From the NCBI GenBank assembly GCA_035541775.1, contig DATKMP010000259.1:1-13801 (forward strand): a stretch of DNA of 13,801 nt, written 5' to 3'. The notes beneath the pieces are model-generated. The model did not search any database, had not been told where the DNA came from, and saw only the letters and a program-made list of their open reading frames with translations. The position numbers were made by a program, and so were the translations under genes. The first letter of the stretch is position 1; every line of letters starts with the position of its first letter. This document shows, in pieces, positions 6,747 to 13,573 of this stretch. Source of the DNA: DATKMP01 sp035541775. Lineage in GTDB: Bacteria > Bacteroidota > Ignavibacteria > UBA10030.

Positions 6747-6977
6747 TTAACTGAGAATCTTCAGTTCAACTCGTTTATCGTGCCTTGCAGCAATCGCGCG
6801 CAGCAACACACGAAGTGCGGCAACATTGTTACCTTTTTTACCGATGATCTTTCCGGTATCTTCTGTAGCGACTTTGAGCTGGAGCAACACATGCCGTCCG
6901 TTTTCTATAGTCTCAATCGAAATAGCATCCGGATGCTCCACTAACTGCTTCACAACAAATTCAAGAAAGTCTTTCAT
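6747..6977 (-). CDS. khpA: KH-domain RNA-binding protein KhpA (YlqC family)
   Basis: A 76-residue single type-II KH domain protein. GKIIGKKGNNVAALR (42-56) contains the GxxG loop (46-49) that contacts RNA. The N-terminus MKDFLEFVVKQLVEHPDAI is typical of the family, usually found between rpsP and rimM as here. KhpA forms a complex with KhpB in some bacteria and affects cell size and RNA metabolism; KhpB is not in this window. A strong GGAGAGGAA Shine-Dalgarno precedes the ATG. The gene is separated from rpsP by 141 bases, the longest gap in this operon. Confidence 0.95.
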   Translation of the reverse strand: MKDFLEFVVKQLVEHPDAISIETIENGRHVLLQLKVATEDTGKIIGKKGNNVAALRVLLRAIAARHDKRVELKILS

Positions 6978-7031
6978 GCTTCCTCTCCTAAGTTAAGGTG
7001 ATTGCTCATACTCGTAAGGAAGTTTCTTCAC

Positions 7032-7057
7032 ACATTAAAAAGTATGACAATTAATGT
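7032..7057. repeat. Inverted repeat in the rpsP-khpA gap
   Basis: ACATTAA (7032-7038) and TTAATGT (7051-7057) are perfect 7-base inverted arms around 12 bases. A second short hairpin, GCTGC/GCAGC (7096-7111), lies next to the rpsP stop codon. Neither has a T tract. They could be an operator, an RNA hairpin or chance in AT-rich sequence. No convincing promoter for khpA was found in 6978-7118. Confidence 0.3.
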
Positions 7058-7118
7058 ACTACCGTCAGAATGAAGAAAGCAAATCGACGACTGAAGCTGC
7101 GGGAATGCAGCCGTACCG

Positions 7119-7559
7119 CTACGATGCGGCGGCCTCAGCGGCTGGCGTATCTGCCGGTGCAGGTGCAGCAGCAGGCGCGGCTGCTTTCTTTTTCCGTGCA
7201 AGGCGTCGCGCTTTGCGGTCGGCGTCACGCTTTGGGCGATCCACCTGCAATGTTTGCCATCGTTCCATCACCGTATTCACCGTTGCTTCATCTTTTCCTT
7301 GACGCTTCAGCGTCCAGCGAAGCCAAAACCCGTTTCGTTTGAACAACGAACGGACGGTGTCGGTTGGGCGCGCACCGTTGCGCAGCCAATATTCCACGCG
7401 CGGCTCTTTGAACGTAATGACAACAGGGCTGGTGTGCGGATCGTATTGTCCGAGCGCTTCGAGGTATCCTCCATTCCGCGGCGCACGCATATCGGTCGCC
7501 ACAATTTTGTAGATGGGATGTTGTTTCTTTCCCTCTCGACGCAATCGAATTCTTACCAA
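7119..7559 (-). CDS. rpsP: 30S ribosomal protein S16 with Ala/Pro-rich tail, TTG start
   Basis: The 146-residue protein is S16. The core (1 to about 85) includes VRIRLRREGKKQHPIYKIV, RAPRNGGYLEALGQYDP, and RVEYWLRNGARPTDTVRSLF. The C-terminal third is an extension: a basic stretch (RPKRDADRKARRLARKKK) followed by about 24 residues almost wholly Ala and Pro with a few acidic residues. The start codon is TTG (7557-7559). AGGAG stands six bases upstream, and an in-frame TAA lies two codons before the TTG, so no ATG start is possible. The gene follows ffh by 49 bases and heads the classic rpsP-khpA-rimM-trmD-rplS order. Confidence 0.97.
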   Translation of the reverse strand: MVRIRLRREGKKQHPIYKIVATDMRAPRNGGYLEALGQYDPHTSPVVITFKEPRVEYWLRNGARPTDTVRSLFKRNGFWLRWTLKRQGKDEATVNTVMERWQTLQVDRPKRDADRKARRLARKKKAAAPAAAPAPADTPAAEAAAS

Positions 7560-7608
7560 GGTTTACTCCTGTGTTTATTTTAATGATATTGATTTATTAA
7601 GTTGTTTT

Positions 7609-8937
7609 CTAATTCATGGGAAACTGCATGCCGCGTAACATGCGGCGCGCATTTCCTTTACTGAAACGCTTCATCATCTTCTGCATATCGTCGAACTGCT
7701 TCAACAAGCGATTCACTTCCTGCACGGTTGTTCCGCTGCCGACGGCGATTCTTCGGCGGCGGCTTCCGTTGATGATGGAAGGCCGCGTGCGTTCTTGTTT
7801 CGTCATCGAATGAATAATCGCTTCGACGCGCACAAGTCCTTTTTCATCAATCTCCGCATTCGCCGGCAGTTTGTTCATGCCTGGAATCATTCCCATAATC
7901 TGGCTCAACGATCCCATTTTTTTTATTTCATACAGTTGATCAAGAAAATCGTCGAACGTCAATTGCGCTTTACGAAGTTTTTCTTCTAACTTGACTGCCT
8001 TCTCTTCATCGAATTGCTGCTGCGCTTTTTCCACGAGCGAAACGATATCGCCCATACCAAGAATGCGCGATGCAATGCGATCCGGATGAAACGGTTCTAA
8101 CGCATCTAACTTTTCGCCGACACCGATAAACTTGATCGGCTTTTGCACCACGGCGCGAATCGATAACGCTGCGCCGCCGCGGCTGTCGCCGTCTAATTTT
8201 GTAAGAACAATGCCGTCAAAGTTCAACCGCTCATGAAATGCCTTGGCGGTATTGACGGCATCCTGTCCCGTCATCGCATCGACAACGAACAAAATTTCAT
8301 GCGGTTTTGCGATTTCGCGCACCGCTTCAACTTCTTGCATCATTTCTTCATCGATATGCAATCGTCCTGCTGTATCGATGATGACCGTATCGCGGACATT
8401 TTTTCTCGCAAACTCGATAGCGCCCTTTGCAATCGCAACGGCACTTGCATTACGATCGACATACACCGGCATTTCTATTTGCTTGCCGAGTGCTTCGAGT
8501 TGATCGATTGCAGCAGGCCGATAAATATCGGCAGCCGCTAAGAGCGGCAGCCGTCCTTTGCTTTTCAATAAAAGCGCTAACTTTGCAGAGAATGTCGTTT
8601 TTCCGGATCCCTGCAAACCGGCAATCAAAATGACCGTCGGCGGCGTTTGTGCAACAGCAACATCGGCTTTCGATTCACCCAACAACTTCACCATCTCATC
8701 TTGAATGATCTTGATGATCTGCTGTCCCGGCGTAATGCTGGAAAGAACATCCTGCCCCATGGCTCGTTGCTGCACATCCGCTACAAATTGTTTTGCAACT
8801 TTGTAATTGACGTCGGCATCGAGCAATGCGCGGCGAACTTCACGCAAGGACTCTTCGATATTTTGAGGAGTAATTTTTCCTTGCCCGCGAAGTTTCTTAA
8901 ACGCGGTTTCTAATTTCTGCGTTAAATTTTCAAACAT
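7609..8937 (-). CDS. ffh: Signal recognition particle protein Ffh
   Basis: The 442-residue GTPase binds 4.5S RNA and signal sequences of nascent membrane and secreted proteins, then docks with FtsY. The N domain spans about 1-95. The G domain shows GLQGSGKTT (107-115, P loop), DIYRPAAIDQL (137-147), DTAGR (188-192), TKLDGDSRGGAAL (246-258) and GVGEKLDALEPF (272-283). The M domain (from about 297) has the methionine-rich segment MGSLSQIMGMIPGMNKL (341-357) and the RNA-binding SRRRRIAVGSG (392-402). The ATG at 8937 gives the canonical MFENLTQKL start; an in-frame ATG at 8946 adds only three residues. No Shine-Dalgarno is visible, unlike most neighbours. The start lies only about 16 bases beyond the T tract of a hairpin, discussed as a possible leader element. 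Confidence 0.98.
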   Translation of the reverse strand: MFENLTQKLETAFKKLRGQGKITPQNIEESLREVRRALLDADVNYKVAKQFVADVQQRAMGQDVLSSITPGQQIIKIIQDEMVKLLGESKADVAVAQTPPTVILIAGLQGSGKTTFSAKLALLLKSKGRLPLLAAADIYRPAAIDQLEALGKQIEMPVYVDRNASAVAIAKGAIEFARKNVRDTVIIDTAGRLHIDEEMMQEVEAVREIAKPHEILFVVDAMTGQDAVNTAKAFHERLNFDGIVLTKLDGDSRGGAALSIRAVVQKPIKFIGVGEKLDALEPFHPDRIASRILGMGDIVSLVEKAQQQFDEEKAVKLEEKLRKAQLTFDDFLDQLYEIKKMGSLSQIMGMIPGMNKLPANAEIDEKGLVRVEAIIHSMTKQERTRPSIINGSRRRRIAVGSGTTVQEVNRLLKQFDDMQKMMKRFSKGNARRMLRGMQFPMN

Positions 8938-8950
8938 GCATATCAACTAT

Positions 8951-8996
8951 GACAAAAAAACTTCCGATTTCTTTTCATCCACATCATCGGAAGTTT
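8951..8996 (-). terminator. Intrinsic terminator or attenuator between the PilB-like gene and ffh
   Basis: On the minus strand, AAACTTCCGAT (8996-8986) pairs perfectly with ATCGGAAGTTT (8968-8958) over 11 bp around a 17-base loop. It is followed directly by a run of T residues (to about 8954). This is a good rho-independent terminator for the PilB-like transcript. Because ffh starts at 8937, it could also act as an attenuator in the ffh leader if the upstream promoter candidate is real. Confidence 0.75.
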
Positions 8997-9012
8997 AGAC
9001 TTATAGTAGAAT

Positions 9013-9041
9013 AAAATAGCGAAAAAACGGAAGGTAATCAA
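9013..9041 (-). promoter_or_regulatory. Promoter candidate upstream of ffh
   Basis: The minus strand shows TTGATT (9041-9036), a 17-base spacer and TATTTT (9018-9013). Transcription would start near 9006, giving a leader of about 70 bases that contains the whole hairpin at 8958-8996. Hexamer matches are moderate and the region is AT-rich, so chance is possible. Confidence 0.35.
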
Positions 9042-9071
9042 GAATTACTTTTTATGAACTCGTATTTCCCG

Positions 9072-10367
9072 TCATCCTAAAATACGCGCCACTTCTTGCA
9101 GTGTCGTAACGCCGGTCAGCGCTTTGTGCACAGCATCCTGACGAATTGCCTGAAAGCCATAGTTTGACGCTTCTTCACGCATTTTTAAAATCGAAGCTTT
9201 TTGGAAAATTAGATCGCGCAGCGCAGGGCTTATGGTTACAATTTCACAGATTGCCACACGCCCTTTATATCCTGTTCCCATACAATTCGGACAACCACGG
9301 CCGCGAAAAAGTTTTAAATCGGAGGTATCCATCGGCGCGCCGACCATTTGTAATTCTTCGCGCGAAAGCTGATATTCTTCGCGGCAATCGGGACAAATTT
9401 TTCTGATAAGCAATTGATAAACGATACCGACGACGGTAGATGCAAGCCAATACGCCGGTACACCAAGATTGAACAAACGGTGAATGGCGCCTATCGCATC
9501 ATCAGCAAGCATTGTGCTCAACACAAGATTACCAGTCAACGCGGCTTCGGCAGCAACAACACCGGTTTCCGCATCACGAATTTCACCGATCATAATCACG
9601 TTCGGGTTCTGCCGCAGAATCGCACGTAAGGCATCAATAAAATTAAAGGATTTATCTGAAGGCAGATTGACTTGACTGGCATACGGCAATCGATATTCTA
9701 CCGGATCTTCCACCGTGATAATACATTTTTCTGGAGTTTGCACTTGATTCACAGCAGCATACACTGTCGTCGATTTACCGCTTCCCGATGGGCCCGTTAC
9801 TAAAAATAATCCACGAGGTATATGAAGCAATGTTTTTAGTCGTTCTAGATTTTCTGCGCTAAAACCAAGATCGTCGATTTTTGATATCTGACTGCTCTTC
9901 CGAAGAATACGTACCAAACAACGTTCCCCTGCCATCACCGGAATAATGTTCACACGAAAATCGTACGGGTCCTGTCCATACGTTGCAGAAAATCTGCCCT
10001 CTTGCGGTTTCTTTTTTTCAAATTGATTGAGGGTCGTTCTTGTTTTCAATACACTGATAATGGGATCATTCATGTCGGATGAAAGAGAGACCAATCGTTT
10101 CAACGTTCCTTCATGTCCCAACCGAACTTGTAGTTCGCCTTCGATCGGTTCAATATGAATGTCGTTAGCTCCACTTTGAATTGCACGATAAAAGATCTCT
10201 TCAACAATTTGGTCGGCCGTCGGAAGTTTTCCGCCCCGGAATAATTCTCGCAGTTTATCTTTTGAAAGAATTTTTACATCCAACTGCTCAAGTGCAACAC
10301 GAACAGCAGCTTGTTGCCCCGGCGTTGCAGATCGTGTTCCTACAGGTTGTTGCGGTGTAACGGCCAT
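9072..10367 (-). CDS. Short PilB/GspE-like secretion or pilus assembly ATPase
   Basis: The 431-residue protein is a type II/IV secretion ATPase. The N2-type region shows AIQSGANDIHIEP (63-75) and YDFRVNIIPVMAGERCLVRIL (135-155). The RecA-like core has Walker A GPSGSGKST (192-200), Asp box VEDPVEY (219-225) and Walker B MIGEIRDAETG (259-269). Four cysteines, 325/328 and 359/362, form the zinc motif typical of GspE and PilB but absent from PilT. It lacks the roughly 150-residue N-terminal domain of full PilB/GspE. The His box normally reading STLHTND is STMLADD (284-290), so the conserved His is missing. The ATG at 10367 is chosen for its GGAGG five bases upstream; a start at 10382 would bury this site. 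No pilin, platform or secretin gene is nearby. Assembly motor activity is inferred and may be altered. Confidence 0.88.
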   Translation of the reverse strand: MAVTPQQPVGTRSATPGQQAAVRVALEQLDVKILSKDKLRELFRGGKLPTADQIVEEIFYRAIQSGANDIHIEPIEGELQVRLGHEGTLKRLVSLSSDMNDPIISVLKTRTTLNQFEKKKPQEGRFSATYGQDPYDFRVNIIPVMAGERCLVRILRKSSQISKIDDLGFSAENLERLKTLLHIPRGLFLVTGPSGSGKSTTVYAAVNQVQTPEKCIITVEDPVEYRLPYASQVNLPSDKSFNFIDALRAILRQNPNVIMIGEIRDAETGVVAAEAALTGNLVLSTMLADDAIGAIHRLFNLGVPAYWLASTVVGIVYQLLIRKICPDCREEYQLSREELQMVGAPMDTSDLKLFRGRGCPNCMGTGYKGRVAICEIVTISPALRDLIFQKASILKMREEASNYGFQAIRQDAVHKALTGVTTLQEVARILG

Positions 10368-10402
10368 AAGTTCCTCCAGCAATGAGACAAGAATTTGTTC
10401 TA

Positions 10403-10431
10403 AGGATACGATTCTTTCCGCAATACTTCAA
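10403..10431 (-). promoter_or_regulatory. Probable promoter of the PilB-like gene
   Basis: The minus strand reads TTGAAG (10431-10426), a 17-base spacer and TATCCT (10408-10403). Transcription would start near 10396, about 29 bases before the ATG at 10367. It begins just after the T tract of the atpG terminator, which supports an independent transcription unit for the PilB-like gene. Confidence 0.5.
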
Positions 10432-10432
10432 C

Positions 10433-10470
10433 AAAAAACCGCTGCCAACATAAAGCCGACAGCGGTTTTT
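10433..10470 (-). terminator. Intrinsic terminator after atpG
   Basis: AAAAACCGCTG (10434-10444) and CAGCGGTTTTT (10460-10470) are perfect 11-base inverted arms around a 15-base loop. On the minus strand the GC-rich CCGCTG/CAGCGG core is followed by six T residues, a textbook rho-independent terminator about 24 bases past the atpG stop. It marks the end of the atp operon. Confidence 0.85.
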
Positions 10471-10493
10471 CGCCTTAAACCCTCGTCGTTTTG

Positions 10494-11387
10494 TCAACTG
10501 GCTTTTTTCAACGCTTCGGCGCCGCTGACTATTTCCAGCAATTCCGTCGTAATACCTGCTTGCCGCGCTTTGTTGTACGACAGCGTCAGCGTGCGAACAA
10601 GTTCTTCGGCATTTCCCGTTGCATTATTCATTGCCGTCATACGAGCGCCTTCTTCTGCTGTGCTGGATTCTAACAAAATTCTCCAGAGCTGGAAGTTTAA
10701 TTGCTTCGGAAGCAACACATCCATAATTTCTTTGCTGGATGGCTCGTAGATATAATCGATCAACGAATGAGGATGAAGATTTTTCTCCGGCTCAAGTTGT
10801 TCAGGAAGAATAGGAAGCAGTTGTTCTATCGTCAACCGTTGCTGGATAACGGATTTGAATTCGTTATAGACGATCTCCACTTTGTCGAAGTCGCCCTTCA
10901 AATAGCCGTTCACCAATTCATCCATAATGCTGCGCGCAATGCCAAAATGAAGATTGGCAAACACACCGGGATGTTTTGCATACACTTCGACATCACGTTT
11001 AGCAAAAAAGTCCGTACATTTTTTTCCGATGGTGATAAATTGTACGGCATGCGGTTCCAAATCAGAATAGGTCGTTTGGACATGTTCCATGGCTGCTTTG
11101 ATAACATTGCCGTTGAAGGCGCCGCACATTCCGCGGTCACCGGAAACGACAACAATCGCCACTCGTTTGACCGGACGAACCTGCAACAACGGATGAATAC
11201 CGACATCGACTTTCGTCACAAGATGACGCAAGAGTTCATGCATCTTCCGCGCATACGGCCGTGTTGCCAGCAACGATTCTTGAGCACGGCGCAGTTTTGC
11301 CGCGGCCACTAACTTCATGGCGCGCGTAATTTTCTGTGTACTTTTTACACCGACGATGCGCCGGCGAATTTCACGTAACGTAGCCAC
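10494..11387 (-). CDS. atpG: ATP synthase F1 gamma subunit, GTG start
   Basis: The 297-residue gamma subunit is the central rotor shaft of F1. Its N-terminal helix reads MATLREIRRRIVGVKSTQKITRAMKLVAAAK, beginning with the family motif (I-x-S/T-x-K-I-T-x-A-M-x-M/L-V-A). The middle shows VVSGDRGMCGAFNGNV. The C-terminal helix contains EEGARMTAMNNATGNAEEL and ends near EIVSGAEAL, the conserved region that rotates inside the alpha/beta ring. Length is slightly above E. coli gamma. The start codon is GTG (11385-11387), 3 bases after the atpA stop, with only GGCGGTG as a weak ribosome binding site, so it is probably translationally coupled to atpA. Confidence 0.97.
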   Translation of the reverse strand: MATLREIRRRIVGVKSTQKITRAMKLVAAAKLRRAQESLLATRPYARKMHELLRHLVTKVDVGIHPLLQVRPVKRVAIVVVSGDRGMCGAFNGNVIKAAMEHVQTTYSDLEPHAVQFITIGKKCTDFFAKRDVEVYAKHPGVFANLHFGIARSIMDELVNGYLKGDFDKVEIVYNEFKSVIQQRLTIEQLLPILPEQLEPEKNLHPHSLIDYIYEPSSKEIMDVLLPKQLNFQLWRILLESSTAEEGARMTAMNNATGNAEELVRTLTLSYNKARQAGITTELLEIVSGAEALKKAS

Positions 11388-11390
11388 GAG

Positions 11391-12944
11391 TTATTTCACC
11401 GCCGTTTTAAATTTTTGAAGAAATTCTTTTGCAAAAGTATGCAGCTTCTCTTCAATATCTTTTCCAAGTTCTTTCGTCTTGGCAAGAGAGGATAAAAGAT
11501 CGCCTTGACGCAATTCCAACGTTTCGATAAATTCACGCTCGAACCGCTGCACTTCGTTTAATTCAATTTCATCTAAATATCCATTCGTGCCAAGGAAAAT
11601 ACTGACGACTTGTTTTTCGACAGGCATCGGAACATACTGCCCCTGTTTCAATAATTCTACAAGACGGGCGCCGCGCAACAATGTTTGCTTCGTCGATTTA
11701 TCGAGATCGGAGCCGAATTTTGCGAATGCTTCCAATTCACGATATTGTGCCAACGCCAACCGCAATCTGCCGGCAACACGTTTCATTGCTTTGATCTGCG
11801 CATTACCGCCTACACGCGAAACGGAAATGCCGACGTTGATAGCAGGGCGAACGCCCGCATTGAACAAACTTGGCTCAAGATAAATTTGACCATCGGTAAT
11901 CGAAATGACGTTCGTCGGAATGTACGCCGAAACGTCGTTCGCTTGTGTTTCGATGATCGGCAGTGCCGTTAAACTTCCGCCGCCAAGACTGTCGTTCAAT
12001 TTCGACGCGCGTTCCAACAACCGTGAATGTAAATAAAACACATCGCCCGGGTACGCTTCACGTCCGGGAGGACGGCGAAGCAGCAAGGACATTTGGCGAT
12101 ATGCCTGCGCATGTTTCGACAAATCGTCGTAAATCACAAGCGCATGCCTCCCTGAATCGCGGAAAAATTCGCCGAGCGTTGCTCCTGCGTACGGTGCAAT
12201 ATATTGCATCGGGGCAGAATCGCTTGCCGATGCAAGAATAACGGTCGTGTATTCCATCGCTCCCGCTTCTTGTAATTTTGCAACCACTTGCGCAACGGTC
12301 GAACCTTTTTGCCCGACGGCCACATAAATGCAATAGACCGGTTTTACGCCTTCAACTTTTGCTTTTTCTGTGTGTGTATATTTCTGGTTGATGATCGTAT
12401 CGATCGCAACGGCGGTCTTTCCCGTTTGGCGATCGCCGATAATCAATTCCCGTTGTCCACGCCCGATAGGAATCATGCCATCGACTGCTTTCAATCCGGT
12501 TTGCAGCGGTTCTTTCACCGGCTGGCGTTGCATCACACCGAGCGCTTTGCGTTCGAGTGGAAGAAACGTTTTTGTTTTGACCGGCCCTTTGCCGTCGATC
12601 GGCTCGCCCAGCGGCGTGATCACACGCCCGAGCATTTGTTCGCCTACCGGCATCGATGCCACGCGGCCGGTACGTTTGACCGTATCGCCTTCTTTAATAT
12701 GCGAGCTCTCGCCGAAGATCACACATCCGACATTATCTTCTTCAAGATTCAACACCATCCCGAAGACATCGCCGGGGAATTCGATCAGTTCGCCCGCCAT
12801 TACTTTTGATAAGCCATAGACACGTGCGATACCATCGCCGATTTGCAAAACGGTGCCGACATCATACACATCGACTTCCCGTTCAAAACCGGAGAGTTGT
12901 TTTCTTAATATCGCCGATACTTCATCTGGTCGTACTTCTGCCAT
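11391..12944 (-). CDS. atpA: ATP synthase F1 alpha subunit
   Basis: The 517-residue alpha subunit forms the hexamer with beta and holds the non-catalytic nucleotide sites. The beta-barrel domain covers about residues 20-95 (VGTVLQIGDGIARVYGL). The nucleotide-binding domain has Walker A GDRQTGKT (170-177) and IYDDLSKHAQAYR (271-283). SVSRVGGNAQ (374-383) carries the arginine that reaches the catalytic site of the neighbouring beta. The C-terminal helical bundle completes the protein. The ATG at 12944 is preferred over one at 12956 because GAGGAT lies just upstream and MAEVRPDEVS is the usual N-terminus. It follows atpH by 75 bases and precedes atpG by 3. Confidence 0.98.
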   Translation of the reverse strand: MAEVRPDEVSAILRKQLSGFEREVDVYDVGTVLQIGDGIARVYGLSKVMAGELIEFPGDVFGMVLNLEEDNVGCVIFGESSHIKEGDTVKRTGRVASMPVGEQMLGRVITPLGEPIDGKGPVKTKTFLPLERKALGVMQRQPVKEPLQTGLKAVDGMIPIGRGQRELIIGDRQTGKTAVAIDTIINQKYTHTEKAKVEGVKPVYCIYVAVGQKGSTVAQVVAKLQEAGAMEYTTVILASASDSAPMQYIAPYAGATLGEFFRDSGRHALVIYDDLSKHAQAYRQMSLLLRRPPGREAYPGDVFYLHSRLLERASKLNDSLGGGSLTALPIIETQANDVSAYIPTNVISITDGQIYLEPSLFNAGVRPAINVGISVSRVGGNAQIKAMKRVAGRLRLALAQYRELEAFAKFGSDLDKSTKQTLLRGARLVELLKQGQYVPMPVEKQVVSIFLGTNGYLDEIELNEVQRFEREFIETLELRQGDLLSSLAKTKELGKDIEEKLHTFAKEFLQKFKTAVK

Positions 12945-12966
12945 TGTTATCCTCAATTTACGTTTT

Positions 12967-12985
12967 CATTCACATTCGGTGAATG
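12967..12985. repeat. Small hairpin in the atpH-atpA gap
   Basis: CATTCAC (12967-12973) and GTGAATG (12979-12985) form a perfect 7-bp stem with a 5-base loop in the 75-base gap between atpH and atpA. There is no T tract, so it is not a terminator. It could affect mRNA processing or translation of atpA, or be chance. Confidence 0.35.
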
Positions 12986-13019
12986 GTCTTTCATTTTCAA
13001 AATCTGATTTAAAAATCTA

Positions 13020-13571
13020 TCAGTTCACTTCAAGATGTTCTGCAAATCGCTGACGCAGCAATTCTAATTGCCGTTTAATGCTGCCGTCGAACAACGTATC
13101 ACCTATGCGTGCAACAAATCCGCCGATCAGCGAGGGATCCACCTGAACGTCCACTTGAATTTTTTTCTTTGAGTACAGTTCGAAATGTTTTTCAAGTTCG
13201 CTTTTTTGCTGCCGCGTGAATTCTACCGCCGTTCTTACATGCACATTCAGAATACCGAGCTTTTCATCGCGCAGCAAAAAAAATGTTTCGATAATTTCCG
13301 GCAAAAAACTTTCGCGCCCTTTTTCAGCAAGAAGCTGCAAGAGAACGAACGTCAACGGCTGCACTTTTTTTTCAAATAACGCCGTCAACACTTCCTGTTT
13401 CTTTTCCGTTTTGATGACGGGGCTTTTGAGAAACAATTGAAGCTCGTGCGATTCGTTCAACAAATCACGCAGCTTGAGAAAATCGTCTCCGACTTTCTTG
13501 AGCAGTTTTTGTTCTTCCGCCGCAAGCAGAAATGCTTCGGCATAACGGCGGGCTATACGTGTATTACTCAT
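13020..13571 (-). CDS. atpH: ATP synthase F1 delta subunit
   Basis: The 183-residue delta subunit connects F1 to the peripheral stalk. The N-terminal six-helix domain begins IARRYAEAFLLAAEEQK (5-21), the standard family start, and continues through LKSPVIKTEKKQEVLTALF. The C-terminal part shows VDPSLIGGFVARIGDTLFDGSIKRQLELL (143-171), the conserved G-G-x-x-x-x-I-G-D-x-x-x-D-x-S signature. Length is typical. It starts two bases after the atpF stop with only a weak GAAGAA upstream, so it is likely coupled to atpF. Confidence 0.96.
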   Translation of the reverse strand: MSNTRIARRYAEAFLLAAEEQKLLKKVGDDFLKLRDLLNESHELQLFLKSPVIKTEKKQEVLTALFEKKVQPLTFVLLQLLAEKGRESFLPEIIETFFLLRDEKLGILNVHVRTAVEFTRQQKSELEKHFELYSKKKIQVDVQVDPSLIGGFVARIGDTLFDGSIKRQLELLRQRFAEHLEVN

Positions 13572-13573
13572 CG

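Noticed and set aside
10701..11312. 203-codon plus-strand frame antisense to atpG
   Set aside because: Composition is rich in His, Arg and Phe as expected from antisense reading, and it contradicts the conserved atpG frame.
12288..12819. Two long plus-strand frames (173 and 149 codons) antisense to atpA
   Set aside because: Shadows of atpA, which is conserved over its full length.
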